NCBI GenBank assembly: GCA_018369555.1
Contig: JAGZCC010000075.1
Span: 1 to 9,583 of the forward strand
DNA length: 9,583 nt
Origin: Thomasclavelia spiroformis
GTDB taxonomy: Bacteria > Bacillota_I > Bacilli_A > Erysipelotrichales > Coprobacillaceae
Direction: 5' to 3'
The position numbers were made by a program, and so were the translations under genes. Below the pieces are notes generated by a model that was not told the origin of the DNA, searched no databases, and saw only the letters and a list, made by a program, of their open reading frames with translations. Within the stretch, counting starts at the first letter, position 1; every line of letters begins with the position of its first letter. Of the stretch, positions 1 to 5,760 are shown in pieces.

Positions 1-19
1 GCCACTTCGCTACTCCTCC
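1..19 (-). tRNA. tRNA-Tyr, 5' end only (cut by window edge)
   Basis: Read on the minus strand, the first 19 bases give GGAGGAGTAGCGAAGTGGC. This matches the acceptor 5' strand and D-arm start typical of bacterial tRNA-Tyr (GGAGGGGTAGCGAAGTGGC-type). It lies 4 nt past the CCA of the Thr tRNA, in the same orientation, as the third member of the cluster. The anticodon is outside the window, so identity rests on the 5' end alone; tRNA-Ser and tRNA-Leu begin similarly but usually lack the TAGCGAAGTGG string. Confidence 0.75.
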
Positions 20-23
20 ATCA

Positions 24-99
<76 letters not shown>

Positions 100-114
100 A
101 TATTTTTTATTTAA

Positions 115-190
115 TGGTGGAGGTTAACGGACTCGAACCGCTGACCCTCTGCTTGTAAGGCAGATGCTCTCCCAACTGAGCTAAACCTCC
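115..190 (-). tRNA. tRNA-Val (anticodon TAC)
   Basis: The reverse strand gives a 76-nt cloverleaf with encoded CCA. The acceptor stem is GGAGGTT/AACCTCC, the D-arm contains GCTCAGTTGGGAGAGC, the anticodon loop CTTACAA gives anticodon TAC, and the T-loop is GTTCGAGTC. It is promoter-proximal in the cluster, with a consensus promoter immediately upstream (209-237). Confidence 0.97.
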
Positions 191-208
191 ATCGCTTGGT
201 GCCTATTT

Positions 209-237
209 ATATTATCATCTACTTTTTAATAAGTCAA
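209..237 (-). promoter_or_regulatory. Promoter of the tRNA Val-Thr-Tyr cluster
   Basis: On the minus strand there is a -35 TTGACT (232-237), an exact 17-nt spacer, and a -10 TAATAT (209-214) preceded by TGA, an extended -10. Transcription would start near 202, about 12 nt before tRNA-Val. This is the best housekeeping-sigma promoter in the window, as expected for a stable-RNA operon. Confidence 0.85.
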
Positions 238-251
238 TAAAAAAAAGAAAA

Positions 252-287
252 AATTAAAAAAAAGAAACGATCAAGATAGATCGTTTC
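252..287 (-). terminator. Rho-independent terminator of the S1-protein/pgi operon
   Basis: Just past the pgi stop, the minus strand reads a perfect 9-bp stem GAAACGATC/GATCGTTTC (264-272 and 279-287) with a 6-nt loop, followed by a run of eight T. This is a textbook intrinsic terminator. It separates pgi from the tRNA promoter about 30 nt downstream. Confidence 0.93.
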
Positions 288-290
288 CTA

Positions 291-1571
291 TTAATATCCA
301 GGTTTACCTAATAGTTTAAACATATTTTTCTTATAAACTTCAACACCAGGTTGATTGAATGGATTAACACCTAATAAATAAACAGACATTGCACATGATT
401 TTTCAAAGAAATAAACCATGTAACCAAAACTATATGCATCCATTTTATCTAAAGTAATTAATATATTTGGAACATTACCTGTATTTACATGGGCATCAAC
501 AGTTCCTTGGCAAGCTTTTTTATTTACAAAATCAACAGATTTTCCAGCTAGATAATTTAAACCATCTAAATCATCTTTATCATTTGGAATAATCATATCA
601 CCCATTGGCTCATTAATTTGTAAAATTGTTTCATATAATACTTTAGAACCTTCTTGAATAAATTGACCTAATGAGTGTAAATCAGTTGAAAAAGTAGCAC
701 TAGTAGGTAAAATTCCTTTTTCTTCTTTACCTTCAGATTCACCATATAATTGTTTCCACCATTCAGCAACCATAGCTAATTGCAGTTCATAAGTTACAAA
801 CATTTCAGCACTATATCCAGCTTTGTGTAAAATTTGACGTGCAACACCATATTTATATGCATCATTTTGATCTAAATCAGGGTTACTATATTTACTCATT
901 GCATCATTAGCACCTTTTAACATTTCATCAATATCAATACCAGCCATTGCAATAGGGAATAGTCCAACTGGAGTTAATACTGAATAACGACCACCTACAT
1001 CATCAGGAATTACAAAAGTCGTATAACCTTCTTCAGTTGCTAAAGTTTTTAATGCTCCACGCGCTTTATCAGTTGTTGCAACGATTCTTTCTCTTGCACC
1101 TTCTTTACCATATTTAGCTTCACACATTTCTTTAAAAATTCTAAATGCAATTGATGTTTCAGTAGTAGTACCTGATTTTGAGATTACGTTAATTGCAAAA
1201 TCTTTACCTTCAATATATTCAGCAACTTGTTTAATATAGTTAGATGAAAAAGTATTTCCTACATAAATTATTTCTACTTTGTTTTTAGGATATAAACCAT
1301 TAATTGCTTCAATAGCAGCACGTGCTCCTAAATAAGAACCACCAATTCCACAAACTAGTAATACATCAGTCTTTTCTTTCAAATTAGCAGCAGTTTTTTT
1401 AATTAATTCTACTTCAGCTTTATCATAATTTTCTGGTAATTCAACCCAACCCAAAAAATCATTACCAGCTCCTGTCTTGTTATGAATCATATCATGAATT
1501 TCTTTAACAGTATCTTTGTATGATTCTAAGTTTTCATTTAATTTTGCTTTTGATAAATCTAATGTAATCAT
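291..1571 (-). CDS. pgi: Glucose-6-phosphate isomerase
   Basis: Cytosolic isomerase interconverting glucose 6-phosphate and fructose 6-phosphate in glycolysis and gluconeogenesis. The 426-residue product has the family landmarks in order: the SIS-type phosphate-binding segment SKSGTTTE (131-138), PGI signature 1 DVGGRYSVLT (191-200), the catalytic-region Glu in YGESEGK (276-282), and the C-terminal signature GVNPFNQPGVEVYK (401-414). The protein is slightly shorter than the ~450 residues usual in Bacillus but has no visible gap. The ATG is preceded by GGAGG (1581-1585) at 9 nt, and this ribosome site lies inside the end of the upstream gene. Only 1 nt separates that gene's stop from this start, so the two genes are co-transcribed and probably translationally coupled. 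A strong terminator follows. Confidence 0.98.
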   Translation of the reverse strand: MITLDLSKAKLNENLESYKDTVKEIHDMIHNKTGAGNDFLGWVELPENYDKAEVELIKKTAANLKEKTDVLLVCGIGGSYLGARAAIEAINGLYPKNKVEIIYVGNTFSSNYIKQVAEYIEGKDFAINVISKSGTTTETSIAFRIFKEMCEAKYGKEGARERIVATTDKARGALKTLATEEGYTTFVIPDDVGGRYSVLTPVGLFPIAMAGIDIDEMLKGANDAMSKYSNPDLDQNDAYKYGVARQILHKAGYSAEMFVTYELQLAMVAEWWKQLYGESEGKEEKGILPTSATFSTDLHSLGQFIQEGSKVLYETILQINEPMGDMIIPNDKDDLDGLNYLAGKSVDFVNKKACQGTVDAHVNTGNVPNILITLDKMDAYSFGYMVYFFEKSCAMSVYLLGVNPFNQPGVEVYKKNMFKLLGKPGY

Positions 1572-1572
1572 T

Positions 1573-1950
1573 TTAATTTTCCTCCGTAATTCCTTGTTTA
1601 AGCCATTTTTCCATAGCTTTAGCTAATGGTGCAAAACCATTAGGCGTTTCAACGATTGAACGTCTAGGATTTTTATAGTAGACACGTTTATTCCGCCTGC
1701 GATATCGATTATCAATGGCCTTTAAACTCAATTTAGCGTGGTTAGTTTCATCATCAAAATCAATTATTTTAACTTTAATAAATTCACCAACTTTTACAAA
1801 GCTATCAATACTTTTGACAAATTTATCAGATATTTCGGAAATATGAATCAATCCTGTTGAATTATCTGGTAAACTTGCAAAAGCACCATAAGGCTGTATA
1901 CCTGTAATTTTAACATCAACGATATCTCCGCGTTTTACTTTTGAGACCAT
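1573..1950 (-). CDS. yugI: S1-domain RNA-binding protein, YugI/GSP13 (CvfD) type
   Basis: Small cytosolic protein of 125 residues with one S1 (OB-fold) domain at about residues 4-76: GDIVDVKITGIQPYGAFASL, then GLIHISEIS, then VKVKIIDFD and KLSLKAI. A basic linker (RYRRRNKRVYYKNPRR) and the tail NGFAPLAKAMEKWLKQ, typical of this short family, follow. Known members (B. subtilis YugI/GSP13, pneumococcal CvfD) associate with RNA or the 30S ribosome and affect translation or stress responses. In B. subtilis yugI also lies near the pgi gene, so the context is conserved. The start is fixed by AAGGAG (1960-1965), 9 nt upstream of ATG. It is first in the operon with pgi. B. subtilis YabR is a close paralogue, so the exact orthologue name is less sure than the family. 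Confidence 0.88.
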   Translation of the reverse strand: MVSKVKRGDIVDVKITGIQPYGAFASLPDNSTGLIHISEISDKFVKSIDSFVKVGEFIKVKIIDFDDETNHAKLSLKAIDNRYRRRNKRVYYKNPRRSIVETPNGFAPLAKAMEKWLKQGITEEN

Positions 1951-1973
1951 TTATAATCACTCCTTGCTTTAAT

Positions 1974-1982
1974 ATTATAACA
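1974..1982 (-). promoter_or_regulatory. Extended -10 promoter of the S1-protein/pgi operon
   Basis: On the minus strand TGTTATAAT is a perfect extended -10. At the 17-nt spacing the -35 position holds only AAATAT, so recognition would rely on the TGn extension. The predicted start is near 1967, giving a very short leader that contains just the ribosome binding site. Confidence 0.72.
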
Positions 1983-2159
1983 TAATCTGATTAAAAATAT
2001 TTCATTTTAATAATTTTTATAATGAATTTTCATATTTTAAAAATAAAAAAAATCAAGAAAATAAAATTTGTTAATATTATTGCAATTTTTATGAATTATA
2101 AATAAAATATTGTATATTCACTTTTATAGGTTTTGATAGATTAGAATATTAATAATTAG

Positions 2160-2187
2160 TTTACAGTGTTAAAAAAAGTGTTAAAAT
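2160..2187 (+). promoter_or_regulatory. Promoter of the NifU-like gene
   Basis: A -35 TTTACA (2160-2165), 16-nt spacer and -10 TAAAAT (2182-2187) preceded by TGT, an extended -10. The start would lie near 2194, just before the AAGGAG at 2200-2205. The remaining ~170 nt back to the divergent S1-protein promoter is extremely AT-rich and I see no gene or RNA in it. Confidence 0.65.
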
Positions 2188-2215
2188 ATATACAAAGATA
2201 AGGAGATGTTATGAA

Positions 2216-2467
2216 ATGGAAAATATGAGTACAATTGAAGAAGTAGAAAAAGTTATAAATAAACTTCGTCCATATTTAAATCGTGATGGTGGTGATATTG
2301 AATTAGTTGATTTTAAAGATGGGATTGTCTATGTAAAAATGTTAGGAGCCTGTGCAGGTTGTGCGATGCTTGATGAAACATTAAAAGATGGTGTTGAACA
2401 AATTTTAATGGAAGAAGTACCAGGAGTTTTAGAAGTTAAAAATGTATTAGAAGGAATGGAATATTAA
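2216..2467 (+). CDS. NifU C-terminal-domain Fe-S cluster scaffold
   Basis: Single-domain NifU-C/Nfu-type protein of 83 residues, a cytosolic carrier that holds and passes on Fe-S clusters. Visible family features are the N-terminal helix with RPYLNRDGGDIEL (18-30), a beta strand GIVYVKMLG, and the cluster-binding CxxC at Cys46 and Cys49 in GACAGCAMLDETLKDGVE. The usual Pro after the second Cys is Ala here, a mild departure. The VPGVLEV segment near the end is typical. I chose ATG 2216 over ATG 2225 because AAGGAG (2200-2205) lies 10 nt from the first and 19 nt from the second; two out-of-frame ATGs (2206, 2211) close to the ribosome site end quickly at stops. The gene appears monocistronic. 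Many Firmicutes Nfu/YutI proteins look alike, so the family is sure and the physiological client is not. Confidence 0.93.
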   Translation: MENMSTIEEVEKVINKLRPYLNRDGGDIELVDFKDGIVYVKMLGACAGCAMLDETLKDGVEQILMEEVPGVLEVKNVLEGMEY

Positions 2468-2482
2468 TTAAAAATAAGACAA

Positions 2483-2542
2483 ATTTGATACTATTATAAG
2501 ATGAAGTGAAGTATAAATCGTGATAAAATAATAGTATCAAAT
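2483..2542. repeat. 15-bp perfect inverted repeat, 30-nt spacer
   Basis: The arms are 2483-2497 (ATTTGATACTATTAT) and 2528-2542 (its exact reverse complement), starting 16 nt after the nifU-like stop. No T-tract follows the second arm on the plus strand, so it is not a standard terminator for that gene. It ends just upstream of the likely -35 of the metK leader promoter, so a regulator binding site or a 3'-end stabilising hairpin are both possible. Function is unknown. Confidence 0.6.
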
Positions 2543-2549
2543 AAATTGC

Positions 2550-2578
2550 TTGCAATATTTTATCGATTATATTATTAT
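2550..2578 (+). promoter_or_regulatory. Likely promoter of the metK leader transcript
   Basis: TTGCAA (2550-2555), exact 17-nt spacer, TATTAT (2573-2578). The start would be near 2585, giving a ~345-nt leader that carries a small ORF and the SAM-sensing element before metK. A second, weaker candidate is the extended -10 TGATAAAAT at 2521-2529. No better promoter is visible between 2640 and 2767. Confidence 0.5.
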
Positions 2579-2638
2579 ATAGCTGTTGTTTTTGGAATAT
2601 TATTATTTAAATCATGCAAACTATGTTTAGGTGGTAAT

Positions 2639-2776
2639 ATGCAAGAAAATATTAGACAACAAAAAATGATTGCCAGTATCTTGTTGGATATTGGCTTAGA
2701 GGATGAGTTAATTGAAATAATTACCTCACTTACGAAAGAAGAAATACAAGAAATAAATAAAAAAGACTCTTATTAA
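2639..2776 (+). CDS. Putative 45-residue small protein in the metK leader
   Basis: Unrecognised small ORF. ATG 2639 has AGGTGG (2629-2634) upstream at a short 4-nt spacing. The product is charged and acidic, with a predicted helical body (IASILLDIGLEDELIEII, then TSLTKEEIQEINKK), no membrane segment, no Cys and no signal peptide. Codon choice looks coding-like. The reading frame is open upstream to a TTG at 2546, but that extension has no ribosome site and a different (hydrophobic) character, so I reject it. The last codons and the TAA stop (2774-2776) overlap the 5' strand of P1 of the riboswitch (2767-2774), so ribosomes ending here would sit on the aptamer. It could be a real small protein, a regulatory leader ORF, or chance; function is not assigned. 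Confidence 0.45.
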   Translation: MQENIRQQKMIASILLDIGLEDELIEIITSLTKEEIQEINKKDSY

Positions 2777-2913
2777 GAACTACTAGATGAAGATCTATGA
2801 TGTAGTGGCAACCCTATTTTTAGAAGGTGCCTAACTGAGCAAGTTATATACTTGAACAATGAGAGAAGGCTTCCTAACTATGTATGCTTTCTCTTTGGGA
2901 AGCTTTTTTATTT
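2767..2913 (+). promoter_or_regulatory. SAM-responsive (S-box/SAM-I-like) riboswitch of metK
   Basis: Aptamer at 2767-2865. P1 pairs CTCTTATT (2767-2774) with AATGAGAG (2858-2865). P2 is an interrupted arm (ACTAC...GTAGT outside, TAGAT/ATCTA inside, UGAU bulge). The conserved core GGCAACC (2807-2813) ... AAGGTGCC (2824-2831) forms P3, and P4 is CAAGT/ACTTG (2840-2844, 2850-2854). The core strings and the metK context match the SAM-I class; the short P2 and a four-base L2 loop are divergent. The expression platform is clear: GAGAAGGC (2863-2870) can pair with GCTTTCTC (2886-2893) as an antiterminator, or, when P1 holds the 3' strand, AAGGCTTCC... (2866-2877) pairs with 2895-2906 as a terminator. 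Ligand binding should therefore stop metK transcription when SAM is abundant. Confidence 0.78.
2866..2913 (+). terminator. Conditional terminator of the metK riboswitch
   Basis: A 12-bp stem (2866-2877 with 2895-2906, including two G-U pairs) with core GCTTCC/GGAAGC, followed by six T and then ATTT. Its 5' strand overlaps the antiterminator (2863-2870 with 2886-2893), so the two folds exclude each other. It lies upstream of the metK ribosome site. Confidence 0.85.
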
Positions 2914-2930
2914 GTAAAAGGAGAAAGAAA

Positions 2931-4073
2931 ATGAAAGAAAAAATATTATTTACTTCAGAATCAGTATCTAAAGGTCATCCAGATAAAGTTTGTGATCAAA
3001 TCAGTGATGCTATTCTTGATGCGTGTTTAAGTGAAGATCCTAATTCTCGTGTAGCATGTGAAGTATTTACTACTACAAATTTAGTTGTCATTGGTGGTGA
3101 AATTACTACAAATGCTAAAGTGGATTATGAAAAAGTTGCTCGTGATGTTTTAAAAGATATTGGATATGATGATAATGAAAAAGGAATTGATTATCGTACA
3201 TGTGAAATTAAGGTAGTTATGGATTTACAATCATCAGATATTGCTCTTGGCACAAATGATGTAGTTGGTGGAGCAGGTGATCAAGGAATTATGTTTGGTT
3301 TTGCTTGTAAAGAAACTGAAGGGTATATGCCTTTACCAATTTCAATTGCGCACCATTTAGTGCGTGTTGCAACTGAAAAGAAAGATAGTGGCGAATTTAA
3401 ATATGCTCGCCCTGATATGAAGGCACAAGTAACTATTGATTATACAGAAAATAAACCACGAATTGATACGATTTTAATGTCGATACAGCATGATCCTGAT
3501 TTTGAAGAAGCAGAGTTTAAACATTATATTAAAGAAGAAATAATGGATGCAGTGGTAAAGAAATATAATTTAAATACTGATTATAAAGTATTGATTAATC
3601 CAACTGGACGTTTTGTGATTGGTGGTCCTCATGGAGATACTGGGTTAACAGGACGTAAGATTATTGTTGATACATATGGTGGTTCAGCTCGTCATGGTGG
3701 TGGTGCATTTAGTGGGAAAGATCCTTCTAAAGTTGATCGTTCAGCAGCGTATATGCTTAGATATATTGCTAAAAATATTGTAGCAGCTGATTTATGTGAT
3801 AAAATTGAAATTCAAATTTCATATGCAATCGGTGTAAAGGAACCTACTTCTGTTTTTATTGAAACATATGGAACTGAACATGTTGGCCGTGATGTTATTT
3901 TAAAGGCAATTAAAGAAAACTTTGATTTAACACCAGGAGGAATTATTGATACATTACAATTACGTCAACCGCTTTATTTAAAGACAGCTGCTTATGGTCA
4001 TTTTGGACGTGGTGATATCAATTTACCATGGGAAAAACTAGATAAAGTAGAAATTTTGAAAAAATATTTATAG
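2931..4073 (+). CDS. metK: S-adenosylmethionine synthetase (methionine adenosyltransferase)
   Basis: Cytosolic enzyme making S-adenosylmethionine from methionine and ATP with release of phosphate and pyrophosphate. The 380-residue product shows the standard family order: N-terminal FTSESVSKGHPDKVCDQISDA with the ATP-site GHPDK (15-19), the signature GAGDQGIMFGF (114-124), the HGDTGLTGRK segment (234-243), and the phosphate-binding GGGAFSGKDPSKVDRS (256-271). Length is close to the family norm of ~380-400. I use ATG 2931, with AAAGGAG (2917-2923) at 7 nt. The frame stays open back to an ATG at 2859, but that codon lies inside the riboswitch P1/terminator and would add a non-homologous tail. 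Expression is controlled by the upstream SAM-sensing leader, so the product feeds back on its own gene. A terminator follows directly. Confidence 0.98.
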   Translation: MKEKILFTSESVSKGHPDKVCDQISDAILDACLSEDPNSRVACEVFTTTNLVVIGGEITTNAKVDYEKVARDVLKDIGYDDNEKGIDYRTCEIKVVMDLQSSDIALGTNDVVGGAGDQGIMFGFACKETEGYMPLPISIAHHLVRVATEKKDSGEFKYARPDMKAQVTIDYTENKPRIDTILMSIQHDPDFEEAEFKHYIKEEIMDAVVKKYNLNTDYKVLINPTGRFVIGGPHGDTGLTGRKIIVDTYGGSARHGGGAFSGKDPSKVDRSAAYMLRYIAKNIVAADLCDKIEIQISYAIGVKEPTSVFIETYGTEHVGRDVILKAIKENFDLTPGGIIDTLQLRQPLYLKTAAYGHFGRGDINLPWEKLDKVEILKKYL

Positions 4074-4104
4074 AAAAAATATTCGATTTATCGAGTGTTT
4101 TTTT
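4074..4104 (+). terminator. Terminator of metK
   Basis: Directly after the TAG stop, six A, T and ATTCGA (4074-4086) pair through a TTTA loop with TCGAGT, G and seven T (4091-4104). The core stem is six base pairs, extended by a U-G pair and the A/T tracts. Confidence 0.85.
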
Positions 4105-4168
4105 GTGTTTGGTTAAAATAATGTAAATTTTATATATAATTTAAGTATTATTTTATGAGTTTATATTG

Positions 4169-4174
4169 TATAAT
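4169..4174 (+). promoter_or_regulatory. Candidate -10 of the hpf promoter
   Basis: A perfect TATAAT lies 11 nt before the AAAGGAGG of hpf; another perfect TATAAT is at 4135-4140. Neither has a clear -35 at 16-18 nt, so which is used, and by which sigma factor, cannot be settled. I saw no obvious SigB-type promoter. Confidence 0.4.
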
Positions 4175-4199
4175 ATTCATATACAAAGGAGGAATTCTT

Positions 4200-4727
4200 A
4201 TGAAAATTTCAGTAAGAGGAAAAAACATTGAAATCACAGAAGCAATCGAATCAAAAATTTCTGATAAGTTATCTAAATTAGATAAATATTTTATTGTAAG
4301 TGACAATGTTGAAGCAAAAGTATTATGTCGAGTTTATCCTTATGGACAAAAGCTTGAAGTTACGATTCCTACTGAATATGTACTTTTAAGAGCTGAAGTG
4401 GTTGATAGTGACTTGTATACTGCAATGGATTTAGTAGTAGATAAATTAGAAGGGCAAATTAGAAAGTACAAAACTAGATTAAATCGTAAATCAAAAGATA
4501 ATAAACTTGCGTTCAACTTATCTTCAATTGAAGATGTTGAAACGGATGATGATGTTTTAGTAAAAGTAAAATCTATTACACCTAAGCCAATGGATATGGA
4601 AGAAGCAATTATGCAAATGGAATTGATTGGACATTCATTCTTCGTTTATCGCGATGCTGAAAGTGATTCTATAAGCATAGTATATCGTCGTAATGATGGT
4701 GACTATGGATTAATCGAAACAGACTAA
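4200..4727 (+). CDS. hpf: Ribosome hibernation promoting factor, long form
   Basis: Binds the 30S subunit and, in the long form found in most Gram-positives, dimerises 70S ribosomes into inactive 100S particles in stationary phase or stress. The 175-residue product has an N-terminal S30AE/HPF domain (about 1-95, MKISVRGKNIEITEAIESKI... with the helix DLYTAMDLVVDKLEGQI), a variable linker (about 96-118), and the C-terminal dimerisation domain (about 119-175) with KPMDMEEAIMQMELIGHSFFVY and VYRRNDGDYGLIE. Start ATG 4200 is set by AAAGGAGG (4185-4192) at 7 nt. An upstream in-frame ATG at 4155 would lie before the -10 and add 15 residues lacking homology. Monocistronic between two terminators. 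Confidence 0.97.
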   Translation: MKISVRGKNIEITEAIESKISDKLSKLDKYFIVSDNVEAKVLCRVYPYGQKLEVTIPTEYVLLRAEVVDSDLYTAMDLVVDKLEGQIRKYKTRLNRKSKDNKLAFNLSSIEDVETDDDVLVKVKSITPKPMDMEEAIMQMELIGHSFFVYRDAESDSISIVYRRNDGDYGLIETD

Positions 4728-4753
4728 TATAATTTTTAAATTAATAATTTAAT

Positions 4754-4788
4754 AAAAATAAAAAGCCTTTTTAAGGCTTTTTATTTTT
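4754..4788. terminator. Bidirectional terminator between hpf and the radical SAM gene
   Basis: A perfect 16-bp inverted repeat (4754-4769 and 4773-4788) with a 3-nt TTT loop, core AAGCCTT/AAGGCTT, flanked by A-rich and T-rich tails so that either strand ends in U-rich RNA. It serves the convergent genes on both sides. The minus-strand gene's stop codon (4781-4783) and its last two codons are inside the stem. Confidence 0.92.
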
Positions 4789-5722
4789 CAACAAAATTAC
4801 ATCCTTGAACATAATTTTTTTTAACCATTAATTTATCGATATCATTTAAAATAGTGACTTTTTTAATTGACCAATCAGGAGCAATAAGATCATTAACATT
4901 ACCATCTCCGGTTAAACGTTCAATCACAATGTTTTCTGGCAAATAACTTAATTGTTCAGTGACTAAATCGATATATTCATCGCGATTGAGCATAGTAAAT
5001 TCATTATTTTGATACATTTGATGTAACTTGGTATTTTTTATTACGTAAAGCATATGAATTTTTAAAGCTTGAATATCTAATTTACCGATTTCTTTAGCCG
5101 TTGTTAGCATCATCTCATAAGTTTCAAAAGGTAAACCATTAATAATATGGACGCAGACATTGATATTAAGGTGACGTAATTTATTTAAACCCTCAATAAA
5201 TTCTAAGTAACTATGACCGCGATTAATTAATTTAGCTGTTTTATCATGAATTGTTTGTAATCCTAATTCAATCCATAAATCGCATCGTTTATTAACACTA
5301 TCTAAATATTCTAATATTTCATCTTCTAAACAATCAGGACGAGTGGCAATACTAATTGCAACTACGTCTTTTTTATTTATAAAAGGTTCAATACAATTAC
5401 GCAGTTTTTCTACAGGTCCGTATGTATTACTATTGGCTTGAAAATAAGCAATATATTTACAATTAGGCCATTTTTTTTGTAGGAGCGTACTAACATCATC
5501 AAACTGCTTTTCAAGTGAATCTTTTACATTTCCCGCAAAATCACCAGAACCGCTGTTGCTACAAAAAATACATCCTCCAATTCCTTTAGTGCCGTCACGA
5601 TTTGGACAAGTGAAATTGGCGTTAAGGCTTACTTTTGCAACTTTATTATGATATTTATTTTTTAAATAATAATTAAAGGTATGATAACGTTTGTTATCAT
5701 TACTAAATTTAAAAGTATTCAT
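4781..5722 (-). CDS. ytqA: TIGR01212-family radical SAM protein (YtqA/YhcC type)
   Basis: Radical SAM enzyme of 313 residues from ATG 5722. Cluster cysteines are Cys39, Cys51 and Cys54 in the family motif TCPNRDGTKGIGGCIFC, a CX11CX2C spacing resembling the Elp3-like branch rather than CX3CX2C. Other features are YFQANSNTYGP, SIATRPDCLEDEILEYL, WIELGLQT and HIINGLPFET, all typical of the TIGR01212 group. In B. subtilis YtqA has been linked to the wobble-uridine (mnm5s2U) tRNA modification route under the name MnmL; transferring that role here is inference. Three starts are possible (GTG 5731, ATG 5728, ATG 5722). I prefer 5722 because GGTGAT, complementary to the 16S tail, ends 4 nt upstream. 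Convergent with hpf and divergent from the ABC operon with only ~38 nt between starts. Confidence 0.92.
   Translation of the reverse strand: MNTFKFSNDNKRYHTFNYYLKNKYHNKVAKVSLNANFTCPNRDGTKGIGGCIFCSNSGSGDFAGNVKDSLEKQFDDVSTLLQKKWPNCKYIAYFQANSNTYGPVEKLRNCIEPFINKKDVVAISIATRPDCLEDEILEYLDSVNKRCDLWIELGLQTIHDKTAKLINRGHSYLEFIEGLNKLRHLNINVCVHIINGLPFETYEMMLTTAKEIGKLDIQALKIHMLYVIKNTKLHQMYQNNEFTMLNRDEYIDLVTEQLSYLPENIVIERLTGDGNVNDLIAPDWSIKKVTILNDIDKLMVKKNYVQGCNFVEK
5681..5700. repeat. 8-bp palindrome upstream of the ABC operon
   Basis: ATGATAAC (5681-5688), GTTT, GTTATCAT (5693-5700): perfect inverted repeat ending 60 nt before the ABC start codon, inside the 5' end of the radical SAM gene. The position fits an operator for the divergent ABC operon, whose promoter must also lie in this coding region, but no regulator gene is in the window. 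Confidence 0.4.
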
Positions 5723-5738
5723 TTTCATCACCGAAGAT

Positions 5739-5747
5739 ATTATAACA
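5739..5747 (-). promoter_or_regulatory. Extended -10 promoter of the radical SAM gene
   Basis: On the minus strand TGTTATAAT is a perfect extended -10, with no recognisable -35 (ATACCA at 17 nt, inside the ABC start region). Transcription would start near 5732, so the leader would be only about 10 nt and begin almost at the GGTGAT ribosome site. The element directly abuts the AAGGAG of the divergent ABC gene. Confidence 0.55.
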
Positions 5748-5760
5748 TAAGGAGAAAAAT

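Noticed and set aside
1983..2159. AT-rich imperfect repeats (AATTTTTATAATGAATT / AATTTTTATGAATTATAA)
   Set aside because: Similarity is within what very AT-rich intergenic DNA gives by chance; no regular spacing, iteron array or CRISPR structure.
2546..2638. TTG-initiated N-terminal extension of the small ORF with a hydrophobic stretch
   Set aside because: No ribosome site before the TTG, it overlaps the likely -35/-10, and the predicted leader start is downstream of it. The ATG at 2639 has its own ribosome site.
2859..2930. Upstream in-frame start for metK
   Set aside because: It falls inside the riboswitch P1 and terminator, has no ribosome site, and adds residues not found in MetK proteins; ATG 2931 has AAAGGAG at 7 nt and the conserved N-terminus.
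2777..2930. T-box or SMK (SAM-III) leader for metK
   Set aside because: No T-box TGGNACC-type sequence or specifier arm; the SMK element is small and overlaps the ribosome site, whereas here the switch is a transcription terminator upstream of it.
4155..4199. Upstream in-frame start for hpf
   Set aside because: It precedes the candidate -10 at 4169-4174 and lacks a ribosome site; ATG 4200 follows AAAGGAGG and begins the conserved MKISVRGKNIE.
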